Position numbers and translations under genes: made by a program. DNA of 64,000 bases. It comes from CAYHPY01 sp964358485. Lineage in GTDB: Bacteria; Elusimicrobiota; Elusimicrobia; UBA1565; UBA9628. The notes under the pieces are model-generated. The model did no database searches, was not told the DNA's origin, and worked only from the letters and a program-made list of their open reading frames with translations. Below, piece after piece: positions 40,239 through 49,072 of the stretch (its first letter is position 1; every line of letters starts with the position of its first letter). Where the stretch lies: assembly GCA_964358485.1 (NCBI GenBank), contig CAYHPY010000004.1:1-64000 (forward strand), written 5' to 3'.

Positions 40239-41980
40239 GGCTGCCCGCGCTTTTCCGGGCCGCGGCCCCCCTGGCGCTGCTTTTATCTCCGGCGCACGGC
40301 CAGCCCAAGAACCCGGACACCTTCACCTACGCCATCATCGGCGACGCCGACAGCCTGGACCCGGCGTGGCAATACGACGGCATCAGCCACGAAATCCAAT
40401 ACCAAATTTACGAGACTTTGGTTTTCTACAAAGGGCCCTCGGTTTCGGAGTTCGAACCGATGCTCTCGCGGGTGGTCCCTTCCCGGGAAAACGGCCTGCT
40501 GTCCCAGGACGGATTGCGCTACGCCTTCCCGATCCGTAAAAACGTCAAGTTTCACGACGGCACCCCGCTCACTCCCGAGGACGTCCGCTACTCGATTCTC
40601 CGATTCCTTCTGACCGACCGGGCCAGCGGCCCCTCCACCTTGCTCCTGGAACCGCTCCTTGGGGTTTTCTCCGTGACCGGGCCCGACGGCAAGCCGCTCC
40701 CCGGAATCTTCAAGGAAGCCGAAAAAGCCGTCACCATCGAGGCCGGGGCCCTGGTCCTCAAGCTCAAGAAACCGGCGGCGCCCCTTCTTTCGATCCTGGC
40801 GGGCTTTTGCCCCGTGGTCTCGAAATCCTTCGTCGTCGCCCACGGCGGCTGGGACGGATCGGAAGGCTCGTGGACCCGCCACCTCAACCCCTCCAAGCAG
40901 GACGCCGCCCTTTACGACCGCGCCAACGGCACCGGGCCCTTCAAGCTCGAGCGCTGGGACAAGGAGAACCGGGCCGTCATCCTTTCGCGCAACGAGGACT
41001 ATTGGCGCAAGCCCGCGGCCCTCAAGCGGGTCATCTTCAAGACCGTGCCCGAGTCGGCCACCCGCAAGCTCATGCTCCAGGCCGGAGACGCCGACGCCGC
41101 CTTTCTGGAGCGGCAATTTTTGCCGCAATTCGAGCGGCTGGAGGGCGTCACGGTCACCGACGACCTGCCGTTCCTCGAGATCCACAACGTCTTCGTTCCG
41201 AACTTTAAAATAACGATGGAAGGGAACCCCTACGTTGGGTCCGGGAAATTAGATGGGGACGGAATAACAAGCGACTTCTTTTCGGACATGGATGTCCGAA
41301 AAGGATTGGCCCACTCCTTCGATTATGACGCCTACATCCGCGACGGCTACCGGGGCAAGGGGCGCCGCGCCCGGGGTCCCGTCCCCTTCGGGGTTCTGGG
41401 CCACAACCCGCGCCAGACCCTCCTGAATTTCGATCCCGCCAAGGCCGCCGAGCACTTCAAGAAGGCCTTCGGCGGCCGCCTTTGGGAGACGGGGTTCCGC
41501 TTTACGGTCCTCTTCATGGAGGGCCGCGCCGACCGCCAGCTCGCCTGCCAGATTCTCAAAGCCCAGGTGGAGGCCCTCAACCCCAAGTTTCATATCGAGG
41601 TGCGCGGGGTCCAGTGGTCCACCTATCTCAGCCATTTCAGCGCCGGACGCATTCCCATCGCCAACGCCCGGTGGGCCATGGACTTTCCGGACCCCCACAA
41701 CGCCGTCCAGCCCTTCCTCCACAGCGCGGGGCATTACGCCAAGCGCCAGGGCTACGCCAATCCCCGCGCGGACGCACTGGTGGAGCGGGCCTGGGGGGAA
41801 ACCGATCCCGAAAAGCGAAAAGCCCTTTACGCGGAGCTCCAATCGATCGCTCGCACCGATTTGCCCCAAATTTATACAATCGACACCTACCATCTTCAGG
41901 TGCGCCGAAGCTGGGTGAAGGGGTGGTATTATAATCCGATCGTGGTGTATGGATACCTTTACCCGGTCAGGAAGGATTAG
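40235..41980 (+). CDS. Peptide-binding protein (SBP family 5), copy 1
   Basis: 581 residues, signal peptide ending near SPAHG. Class C periplasmic binding protein: GDADSLDPAWQYDG, RKNVKFHDGTPLTPEDVRYS, NGTGPFKLERWDKENRAVIL, MDVRKGLAHSFDYDAYIRDG. First of three tandem paralogs. Starts in the OPT stop (ATGA). The segment at 41220-41305 has AT-rich codons and a 12-bp hairpin shared with the paralogs. Confidence 0.94.
   Translation: MRLPALFRAAAPLALLLSPAHGQPKNPDTFTYAIIGDADSLDPAWQYDGISHEIQYQIYETLVFYKGPSVSEFEPMLSRVVPSRENGLLSQDGLRYAFPIRKNVKFHDGTPLTPEDVRYSILRFLLTDRASGPSTLLLEPLLGVFSVTGPDGKPLPGIFKEAEKAVTIEAGALVLKLKKPAAPLLSILAGFCPVVSKSFVVAHGGWDGSEGSWTRHLNPSKQDAALYDRANGTGPFKLERWDKENRAVILSRNEDYWRKPAALKRVIFKTVPESATRKLMLQAGDADAAFLERQFLPQFERLEGVTVTDDLPFLEIHNVFVPNFKITMEGNPYVGSGKLDGDGITSDFFSDMDVRKGLAHSFDYDAYIRDGYRGKGRRARGPVPFGVLGHNPRQTLLNFDPAKAAEHFKKAFGGRLWETGFRFTVLFMEGRADRQLACQILKAQVEALNPKFHIEVRGVQWSTYLSHFSAGRIPIANARWAMDFPDPHNAVQPFLHSAGHYAKRQGYANPRADALVERAWGETDPEKRKALYAELQSIARTDLPQIYTIDTYHLQVRRSWVKGWYYNPIVVYGYLYPVRKD
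41278..41303. repeat. In-gene hairpin, binding-protein copy 1
   Basis: CTTTTCGGACAT, loop GG, ATGTCCGAAAAG: 12-bp perfect arms. Codes part of DFFSDMDVRKG. Confidence 0.85.
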
Positions 41981-41984
41981 CTTT

Positions 41985-43748
41985 ATGAAACGAACAATTT
42001 TGGCAACGGCACTGATGGCCGTCTTTATGGCCGCGCCCACGGGCGCGACCATAAAGAATAAAGACACCTTCATCCACCTCACCATCGGCGACCCGGAGAG
42101 CCTGGATCCGGTCTGGTCCTACGACACCGCCAGCCAGAACATCATCGGAAACATCTACGAATACCTTCTTGCCTTCCAGGGCTCCGGCGTGACCCCCAAG
42201 GACCTCATCGGGCGGCTCGCCGAAAAGGTCCCTTCGACCGCCAACGGCCTGCTGTCCAAGGACGGACTCACCTACCGTTTTCCGATCCGCAAAGGAGTGA
42301 AGTTCCAGGACGGCTCCATCCTCACCCCCGAGGACGTGCGGTACTCCTTCCTTCGTTTCCTGCTGGTCGACCGCGACGGGGGGCCCTCGTCGCTTCTGTT
42401 GGAGCCCCTCCTCGGCGTGACCGGAACCCGGGGCCCGGACGGGAAAATGCTTCCCGGAATCTACGACCGCGCTGCCAAGGCGGTCAGCTTGGAAGGGACT
42501 ACTCTCGTCATCCGTCTGGACAAGCCCTTCGCCCCGTTCTTGAGCATTCTGGCCAGCTTCGGAGCCATCGTCTCCAAACCCTGGTGCGTCGCCAAGGGGG
42601 AATGGGACGGGACCCCCGAGGGCCTGGCGACCCACAACAATCCCAAGCGGGAGTCGTCCCACCTCCTGGACCACGCCAACGGAACCGGGCCCTTTTCCCT
42701 GGAGCGTTTCGACAAGGCCACCAAGGAAATCTTCTTGGCCCGGCACGACGGCTACTGGCGGGGACCCGCCAAGCTCAAGCGCGTCATCGTCAAGGTCATC
42801 GACGAGTTCGCCACCCGCAAGCTCAAGATCCAAGCCGGGGACGCCGACACCATCTACGGCCCGCAAATGTATTTTCCCCAGCTTCAAGGCTTGGACGGCG
42901 TCGAAGTGATCGACGGGCTCCAGAATCTGGAAAGAAGCTCGATCGTCTTTTTCACGTTCAAGTCGAATCCTTCGGGAAATCCAAATCTGGGATCCGGGAA
43001 ATTAGACGGGAACGGAATACCGCCCGACTTCTTTTCGGACATAAATGTCCGAAAAGGATTCGCCTACTCCATCGACTATGAAGGTTATGTCCGGGATATC
43101 CTGCGGGGAAAGGGGCGCCAAGCCGTCAGCTTCATTCCCCAGGGCCTGGTGGGCTACAAGGCCGACCTGCCCAAGCATACCTTCGACCCGAAGAAAGCCG
43201 AAGAGCACATGAAAAAGGCGTGGGGGGGAAAGGCCTGGGAAAACGGCTTCAAGCTCACCATGGTTTTCAACGCCGGCTCGGCCCCGGCCCAGACCGTTTG
43301 CCAGATGATCAAGAAGAACGTCGAGGCTTTGAACCCCAAGTTCAAGATCGACGTGCGCAGCCTGCAGTGGTCCTCATTCCTCGAGCAGAACCAGGCGGGC
43401 AAGACCCCGCTCTACCTGGGAGCCTGGCAGGCGGATTACCCGGACGCGCATAATTTCGCCTTTCCCTTGCTGCACTCCAAGGGCTATTTCCCCGGCAAGC
43501 AGCGCTACGCCAACCCCGAGGTGGACCGGCTCATCGAGGAGGCCGCCCGGACCCAGGACTCGGCCAAGCGCGAGAAGCTTTACGTGAAGCTCCAGAAGAT
43601 CGTCTTCGAAGACGTCCCCCACGTCCAAATTTCCGAAGGAGTCCGCTACCGCACCCAACGCACCTGGGTCAAAGGCTTCGTCTTCAACCCGATCTTCCCG
43701 GACTCGCCCTACGGAAGCTATTTCTACGATCTGAGGAAGGAGGAATGA
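41985..43748 (+). CDS. Peptide-binding protein (SBP family 5), copy 2
   Basis: 587 residues from ATG 41985, with AGGAAGG upstream. Signal peptide TALMAVFMAAPTGA. Same fold and motifs as copy 1 (GDPESLDPVWSYD, RKGVKFQDGSILTPEDVRYS, NGTGPFSLERFDKA). Ligand choice probably differs from copies 1 and 3. Carries the shared hairpin at 43031-43056. Confidence 0.94.
   Translation: MKRTILATALMAVFMAAPTGATIKNKDTFIHLTIGDPESLDPVWSYDTASQNIIGNIYEYLLAFQGSGVTPKDLIGRLAEKVPSTANGLLSKDGLTYRFPIRKGVKFQDGSILTPEDVRYSFLRFLLVDRDGGPSSLLLEPLLGVTGTRGPDGKMLPGIYDRAAKAVSLEGTTLVIRLDKPFAPFLSILASFGAIVSKPWCVAKGEWDGTPEGLATHNNPKRESSHLLDHANGTGPFSLERFDKATKEIFLARHDGYWRGPAKLKRVIVKVIDEFATRKLKIQAGDADTIYGPQMYFPQLQGLDGVEVIDGLQNLERSSIVFFTFKSNPSGNPNLGSGKLDGNGIPPDFFSDINVRKGFAYSIDYEGYVRDILRGKGRQAVSFIPQGLVGYKADLPKHTFDPKKAEEHMKKAWGGKAWENGFKLTMVFNAGSAPAQTVCQMIKKNVEALNPKFKIDVRSLQWSSFLEQNQAGKTPLYLGAWQADYPDAHNFAFPLLHSKGYFPGKQRYANPEVDRLIEEAARTQDSAKREKLYVKLQKIVFEDVPHVQISEGVRYRTQRTWVKGFVFNPIFPDSPYGSYFYDLRKEE
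43031..43056. repeat. In-gene hairpin, binding-protein copy 2
   Basis: CTTTTCGGACAT, loop AA, ATGTCCGAAAAG: 12-bp perfect arms at the matching codons of copy 2. Confidence 0.85.
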
Positions 43749-45496
43749 TGAAGCTCTGGACCCTCGCCGCCCTTCTGGGCCTATCCCTGACCGCGGCCGC
43801 CGCCCCCGTCAAGGACCCCGACACCTACACCTACCTCACCTTGTCCGACCAGGACAGCCTGGACCCGGCGTACTCCTACGACACGGCCAGCCACCTGGTC
43901 ATCTTCAACGTTTACGAGTCCCTGTTCTTCTACGACGGCTCCTCCACCGAGAAGCTGGTCCCCCACCTGGCGACCAAGGTCCCCTCCCGGGCCAACGGCC
44001 TGATCTCGCCGGACGGCAAGACCTACACCATTCCCCTGCGCAAGGGCGTCAAGTTCCAGGACGGCAGCCCCTTCACGCCCGAGGACGCGCGCTATTCGCT
44101 CATGCGCTTCATGCTCCAGGACCGCGACGCCGGCCCCTCGTCTTTGCTCATGGAGCCCCTGTTGGGCTACCCGGCCACCCGCGACGCGAAGGGCGTCCTC
44201 AACCCCAACTCCTGGAAAGACGCCGACAAGGCGGTTTCCCTGAAGGGGGACAACCTCATCTTGAAACTGCCCCGCCCGGACGCGTCCATCCTCACCATCC
44301 TGGCCCAATGGGCGCCGATCGTGTCCCGGGCCTGGGCCGTCAAGAACGGCGATTGGGATGGGACCGAGGCGACTTGGGCCAAATTCAACAATCCCAAGAA
44401 GGAATCCACCCCCTTCTACAACCGCATGAACGGCACCGGCCCCTTCGCCCTGGAGCGCTGGGACAGCACCACCAAGACCATGATCCTGGCCCGCAACGAG
44501 GGCTACTGGCGGGCGCCGGCCAAGCTCAAGCGCGTCATCATCAAGGGCGTGGACGAGTTCGCGACCCGCAAGCTCAAGCTCCAAGCCGGCGACGCCGACG
44601 CCATCTACGCGGACCGCCCCGTCATCAGCCAGCTCGAGGGCATCGAGGGCGTCCAGCTCATCGACGATTTGCCGACGGTGGAGATGAATCCCGCGGTTTA
44701 CTTCACGTTCGACATCAACCCAACGGGAAATCCGAACATCGGATCTGGAAAATTTGATGGGGACGGAATAACAAAAGACTTCTTTGCGGACATAAATGTC
44801 CGCAAAGGATTTGCCTACTCCTTCGACTACGAGGGCTTTCTCAAGGACGTCTTCCGGGGCAAGGGCGTGCAGGCCACCAGCGCCATCCCGCGCGCCCTGG
44901 CCGGGCACAACCCCAAGCAGAAGACCTACAAATTCGACCCCGCCAAGGCCGCCGAGCATTTCAAGAAGGCCCACGGCGGCAAGGTCTGGGAGAAGGGCTT
45001 CCGCTTCACCTTGACCTTCAACTCGGGCAACGTCCCGCGCCAGACCCTGTGCCAGATCATCAAGCGCAACGTCGAGGCCCTCAACCCGAAATTCCGCATC
45101 GACGTCCGCCCGGTCCAATGGTCCACCTTCCTGGACGGCCAGAAGGCCCACAAGCTCCCCATGTTCACCCTGGGTTGGAACGCGGACTACCCGGACCCGC
45201 ACAACTTCACCTTCCCGTTCTATCACTCCAAGGGGCAGTACCCCGTGGTCCAAAATTACTCCAATCCCGCCATGGACAAGCTGGTGGAGGCGGGCCAGAA
45301 GGAGACCGACCCCGCCAAGCGCAAAAAGATCTATTTCGAGCTGCAGGCCCTGGCCTACGAAGAGGTCCCGCACCTGGTCCTGGTGGACACCGCGAAGTTC
45401 CGGACCCAGCGCTCCTGGGTCAAAGGATGGTACCACAACCCCATCTTCCCGGACTCCCCGTACGGGAGCTATTTCTACCCGATCTACAAACAATAA
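43745..45496 (+). CDS. Peptide-binding protein (SBP family 5), copy 3
   Basis: 583 residues from ATG 43745, with AGGAGG just upstream; the next codon is also ATG. Signal peptide LLGLSLTAAAA. Motifs SDQDSLDPAYSYD, RKGVKFQDGSPFTPEDARYS, NGTGPFALERWD. Last of three tandem binding proteins; oppB starts in its stop (TAATG). Carries the hairpin variant at 44782-44807. Confidence 0.94.
   Translation: MMKLWTLAALLGLSLTAAAAPVKDPDTYTYLTLSDQDSLDPAYSYDTASHLVIFNVYESLFFYDGSSTEKLVPHLATKVPSRANGLISPDGKTYTIPLRKGVKFQDGSPFTPEDARYSLMRFMLQDRDAGPSSLLMEPLLGYPATRDAKGVLNPNSWKDADKAVSLKGDNLILKLPRPDASILTILAQWAPIVSRAWAVKNGDWDGTEATWAKFNNPKKESTPFYNRMNGTGPFALERWDSTTKTMILARNEGYWRAPAKLKRVIIKGVDEFATRKLKLQAGDADAIYADRPVISQLEGIEGVQLIDDLPTVEMNPAVYFTFDINPTGNPNIGSGKFDGDGITKDFFADINVRKGFAYSFDYEGFLKDVFRGKGVQATSAIPRALAGHNPKQKTYKFDPAKAAEHFKKAHGGKVWEKGFRFTLTFNSGNVPRQTLCQIIKRNVEALNPKFRIDVRPVQWSTFLDGQKAHKLPMFTLGWNADYPDPHNFTFPFYHSKGQYPVVQNYSNPAMDKLVEAGQKETDPAKRKKIYFELQALAYEEVPHLVLVDTAKFRTQRSWVKGWYHNPIFPDSPYGSYFYPIYKQ
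44782..44807. repeat. In-gene hairpin, binding-protein copy 3 (paired change)
   Basis: CTTTGCGGACAT, loop AA, ATGTCCGCAAAG. Compared with copies 1 and 2 one arm has T to G (Ser to Ala) and the other the matching A to C (silent, Arg CGA to CGC), so pairing is kept. Confidence 0.85.
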
Positions 45497-46521
45497 TGCT
45501 CAAGTTCATCCTCAAGCGCCTCGCCTTCCTGCCCTTCGTGATGTTCGGGGTGACGATTCTGCTGTTTACGTGCCTGCAGTTCCTTTCCCCGGAGATGCGG
45601 GCGGCGCTCTACGTCAAGGACCCCCGCCAGCTTTCGGCGCTGGAATCGGTCATCCAGAAGTACCGCCTGCGCGATCCCATGCCCGTGCAGTATTGGCTCT
45701 GGCTCAAGCAGGTGGCCCACGGGGATCTGGGCTACTCCGAGACGGCCAAGATGCCGGTATCCGACGCCGTCCGGGCCTTCTTCCCGGCGACTTTCGAACT
45801 CACCGTGGCGGCCTTCTTCCCGATCCTGATCATCGGGGTCTGGTTCGGAGTCCTTTCGGCGGTGCACAAGGACAAGGCCATCGACCACGCGACGCGCTTT
45901 GTGGCCATCACCGGGTATTCCCTGCCCAGCTTCGTGCTGGGCCTGGTCCTGCTCATGGTCTTCTACGGCAAGCTCCAAATGTTCCCGCCGGGGCGCTACT
46001 CCCTGGAGGTGGACCTTTTGGTCCACCAGGAAAGCTTCAAGCACTACACGAGCATTTTGACCCTGGACACCTTGCTCAACGGCGAGCCCCGCGCCTGCCT
46101 GGACGTGCTCAAGCACCTGGTCCTGCCGGCGACGACTTTGATCTACATCAGCGTGGCCCTGCTTTTGCGCATCACCCGGTCCTCCATGCTCGAGGAGCTC
46201 TCCAAGGATTACGTCCGCACCGCCCGGGCCAAGGGCCTTCCGGAGAGCACGGTGATCCGCAAGCACGCCCTGCGCAACGCCCTGATCCCGGTCGTGACCC
46301 TGTCGAGCCTGCTCTTCATCGGCCTGCTGGGCGGCGTGGTCATCACCGAAACGGTCTTCGATTTCCCCGGGATCGGGCGCTGGGGCGTCAACGCCGCGGT
46401 CCAACTCGACATCCCCGGGGTGCTGGGCTCGACCTTGCTGGCCGCGACGCTTTTTGTGATGGCGAATTTGATTTCGGATCTGCTGTATGCCGTCGTGGAT
46501 CCCCGGATTCGGATGGGCTGA
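45496..46521 (+). CDS. oppB: Peptide ABC transporter permease OppB/DppB
   Basis: 341 residues. Starts LKRLAFLPFVMFGVTILLF, the usual first helix. The ATPase-coupling EAA-type loop is YVRTARAKGLPESTVIRKHALRNALIP (in part), followed by GGVVITETVFDFPGIGRWG. Six membrane helices. Its end lies in the left arm of a hairpin that also contains the oppC start. Confidence 0.95.
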   Translation: MLKFILKRLAFLPFVMFGVTILLFTCLQFLSPEMRAALYVKDPRQLSALESVIQKYRLRDPMPVQYWLWLKQVAHGDLGYSETAKMPVSDAVRAFFPATFELTVAAFFPILIIGVWFGVLSAVHKDKAIDHATRFVAITGYSLPSFVLGLVLLMVFYGKLQMFPPGRYSLEVDLLVHQESFKHYTSILTLDTLLNGEPRACLDVLKHLVLPATTLIYISVALLLRITRSSMLEELSKDYVRTARAKGLPESTVIRKHALRNALIPVVTLSSLLFIGLLGGVVITETVFDFPGIGRWGVNAAVQLDIPGVLGSTLLAATLFVMANLISDLLYAVVDPRIRMG

Positions 46522-46551
46522 CGATGGAAACGACATTAAGCCCATCCGAAT
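46507..46551. repeat. Inverted repeat enclosing the oppC start codon
   Basis: ATTCGGATGGGCT (46507-46519) and AGCCCATCCGAAT (46539-46551) pair perfectly over 13 bp around a 19-base loop. The oppB stop overlaps the left arm edge and the oppC ATG (46524) lies in the loop, so the structure could tune oppC translation. Confidence 0.75.
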
Positions 46552-47462
46552 TGAATTCCGTTTCTTCCGTTGACGAGAAGCCGTCGGCGTTGGTCCGAGC
46601 TTGGAAAATCCTAAAACGCCGGCCGATGTCCCTTTTGGGCATAGCCCTGATCGGCTCCTTTTTCCTCGTCGCCGTATTCGCGCCCGTCCTCGCGCCGCCC
46701 GCCCCCAATTCCCGCGACGCCTACCTGATCCCCCAGGACGGCTACAGCCCCGACCCGGTCCGGCCCAGCGCCGCGCACCGCTTCGGCACCACCGAACAGC
46801 AATTCGACCTTTACTACGGAATGGTGTGGGGGACCCGGACGGCCTTCCGGGTGGCCCTGAGCGTGGTCGTGACCTCTTTGATCATCGGCGTCCTCATGGG
46901 CGCGGTGGCCGGCTTTTACGGGGGCTGGGTCGACGAGGCCATCATGCGCTTCACCGACATCATGCTGGCCTTCCCGGACATGGTCCTGGCCGTCGTCATC
47001 GTGGCGGTCCGCGGCCCCAGCCTGCACAACGTCATGGTGGCCGTGACGGTCGTCTCCTGGCCGTCCTACGCCCGCCTGCTTCGAGGCGACGTCCTCTCTC
47101 TCAAGGAGCGGGATTTCGTCCTGGCCGCGCGCGCCTTGGGCGCCTCCGACGCGCGGATTCTCCTGCGCCACATCATCCCCAACGCCATCTACCCGGTCCT
47201 GGTCGTGGCCTCCCTGAGCATGGGCCGCATCGTCATCACCGCCGCCGCCCTGAGCTTCCTGGGGCTGGGCGCCCCGGTGGGCTACGCCGATTGGGGACAG
47301 CTCATTTCCCTGTCCCGCAACTGGATCCTGGGCAGTTCCGGCAATCCCTTCGAGTTCTGGCACACCGTCTTCATTCCGGGATTCACCATCTTCCTCTTCG
47401 TCCTCGGCTGGAACCTCCTAGGAGACGCCGTCCGCGACATCCTCGACCCCCGCCAAAAATAA
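46524..47462 (+). CDS. oppC: Peptide ABC transporter permease OppC/DppC
   Basis: 312 residues from ATG 46524. A polar N-terminal tail of about 25 residues with unusually AT-rich codons precedes the first helix (LLGIALIGSFFLVAVFAPVLA). The coupling loop FVLAARALGASDARILLRHI and the segment LSFLGLGAPVGYADWGQLIS are typical of OppC. Pairs with OppB. Confidence 0.95.
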   Translation: METTLSPSELNSVSSVDEKPSALVRAWKILKRRPMSLLGIALIGSFFLVAVFAPVLAPPAPNSRDAYLIPQDGYSPDPVRPSAAHRFGTTEQQFDLYYGMVWGTRTAFRVALSVVVTSLIIGVLMGAVAGFYGGWVDEAIMRFTDIMLAFPDMVLAVVIVAVRGPSLHNVMVAVTVVSWPSYARLLRGDVLSLKERDFVLAARALGASDARILLRHIIPNAIYPVLVVASLSMGRIVITAAALSFLGLGAPVGYADWGQLISLSRNWILGSSGNPFEFWHTVFIPGFTIFLFVLGWNLLGDAVRDILDPRQK

Positions 47463-47476
47463 CAATCGGAGAACGC

Positions 47477-49072
47477 ATGAACCTCAACGACCTCTTGGAC
47501 CAATCGGCCGCCGCCAATTCCGGCGCCCTCGCCTTCGTATCGCAAAATTCCAGCATCACCTACGGGGAGCTGCGCCGCGCGGTTTTGGAAACCGCCGGGG
47601 GCTTCGCCAAAAGGGGGGTCGGCCCGGGCCACTGCGTGGCCATCATCCACCGCAACAGCCAGGATTTCGTCATCGCCTACCTCGCCCTCAACCGGCTGGG
47701 CGCCATCGGCGTTCCGATCAATTTCATGATCCAGAAGGCCGAGGAATTGGCCTACATGCTCAAGGATTGCGGCGCGGTCGGGGTCGTGTCTCAAAAGGAG
47801 TTCCTCAAAGGCGTCCGGGCCGCCGTGGCCCTGGCCCCGACCGTCAAAACCCTCTGGGTGACCGACGTCCCGGATTCGGAATTGAAAAAAGGGGAGGAAT
47901 GGTTCTCCCGCCTTCGGCAATTCGGGGATTCCTTCCCCGCCCGGACGGTTTCGGAATCCGACGTGGCCGCCATCCTCTACACCTCCGGGACCACCGGCTC
48001 ACCCAAGGGCGTGATGCTGACGCACCGCAACCTGGTCACCAACGCCGACGCCGCCATCAAAGTCATGCGCCTCAAAAAATCCGACGTCGGGCTCTGCATC
48101 CTGCCCATGTTCCACAGCTTCGCCTGGACCGGCTGCGTTCTGGTGCCCCTGCGCCTGGGGACCAAGGCGGTTATCTCCCCGGCCATCACCCCGGCAAAAC
48201 CCTGGCTCAAGCTCATGGCGTCCCACGGGGTGACGCTGTTTGCGGCCGTGCCCCAGCTTTACGCCGTCCTGGCCAAGGAGGTCACCGGCCTCAAGGGCCT
48301 GGTGATGCGCTATTGGTTCTTCCGCAAAGTCCGGCTGGCCATCTCCGGAGCGGCGCCGCTGAGCCCCACGGTCCAGAAGGCCTTCGAAAAGGCCCTCGGG
48401 GTGCCCATCGTGGAGGGTTACGGCCTCACCGAAACCAGCCCCGTGGCCACCATCAACGTCCCTTCCGCCCGGCGGCGGGGCAGCGTCGGGCCCGCGGTCC
48501 AGGGCGTCCAGCTCAAGATCATCGATGACGCGGAGAAGACCCTCGCGACCGGAGAAGAGGGGGAAATCTGCATCAAGGGCGAGAACGTGATGAAAGGGTA
48601 TTACAACCTTCCCGCGGAAACCAAGGCCGCCTTCACCAAGGACGGCTGGTTCAAGACCGGAGACGTGGGCGCGCTCGATGAAAAGGGCTATCTCTACATC
48701 CGGGACCGCAAGAAGGACATGATCATCGTCAAGGGGCTCAAGGTCTTTTCCGCGCAAGTGGAGGCCAGCCTCCTGGAGCACCCATCCATCGAAGAGGCGG
48801 CCATCATCGGCGTTCCGGATGAGACCGGGGATGAGGTGATCAAGGCCTTCCTCGTCCTGCGCAAGGATTCGCCCGCCGACAAGGCGGCCTTGATGAAATT
48901 CTGCAAGGAAAAGTTCGACCCCTACAAGCGCCCCCGAGACGTCGAGATCGTGGAGTCGCTCCCGAAAAACGCCCTGCAGAAGGTGCTCAAGCGGGTCCTC
49001 CGGGACCGGGAGATGGCCAAGAGGGACGCCGGAGCGCCGCCCCCGCAGTCCGGCCGGAAGGCCGCCGCCTGA
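47477..49072 (+). CDS. AMP-forming acyl-CoA ligase
   Basis: 531 residues. ANL superfamily: P-loop-like LYTSGTTGSPKGVMLTHRN, VEGYGLTETSP, DGWFKTGDVGALDEKGYLYI, RDRKKDMIIVKGLKVF and the catalytic Lys in PKNALQKVLKR. Activates a carboxylic acid, probably a fatty acid, to its CoA ester. It lies 14 bases after oppC in the peptide-uptake unit, which is unexpected; it may be chance packing. Confidence 0.92.
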   Translation: MNLNDLLDQSAAANSGALAFVSQNSSITYGELRRAVLETAGGFAKRGVGPGHCVAIIHRNSQDFVIAYLALNRLGAIGVPINFMIQKAEELAYMLKDCGAVGVVSQKEFLKGVRAAVALAPTVKTLWVTDVPDSELKKGEEWFSRLRQFGDSFPARTVSESDVAAILYTSGTTGSPKGVMLTHRNLVTNADAAIKVMRLKKSDVGLCILPMFHSFAWTGCVLVPLRLGTKAVISPAITPAKPWLKLMASHGVTLFAAVPQLYAVLAKEVTGLKGLVMRYWFFRKVRLAISGAAPLSPTVQKAFEKALGVPIVEGYGLTETSPVATINVPSARRRGSVGPAVQGVQLKIIDDAEKTLATGEEGEICIKGENVMKGYYNLPAETKAAFTKDGWFKTGDVGALDEKGYLYIRDRKKDMIIVKGLKVFSAQVEASLLEHPSIEEAAIIGVPDETGDEVIKAFLVLRKDSPADKAALMKFCKEKFDPYKRPRDVEIVESLPKNALQKVLKRVLRDREMAKRDAGAPPPQSGRKAAA

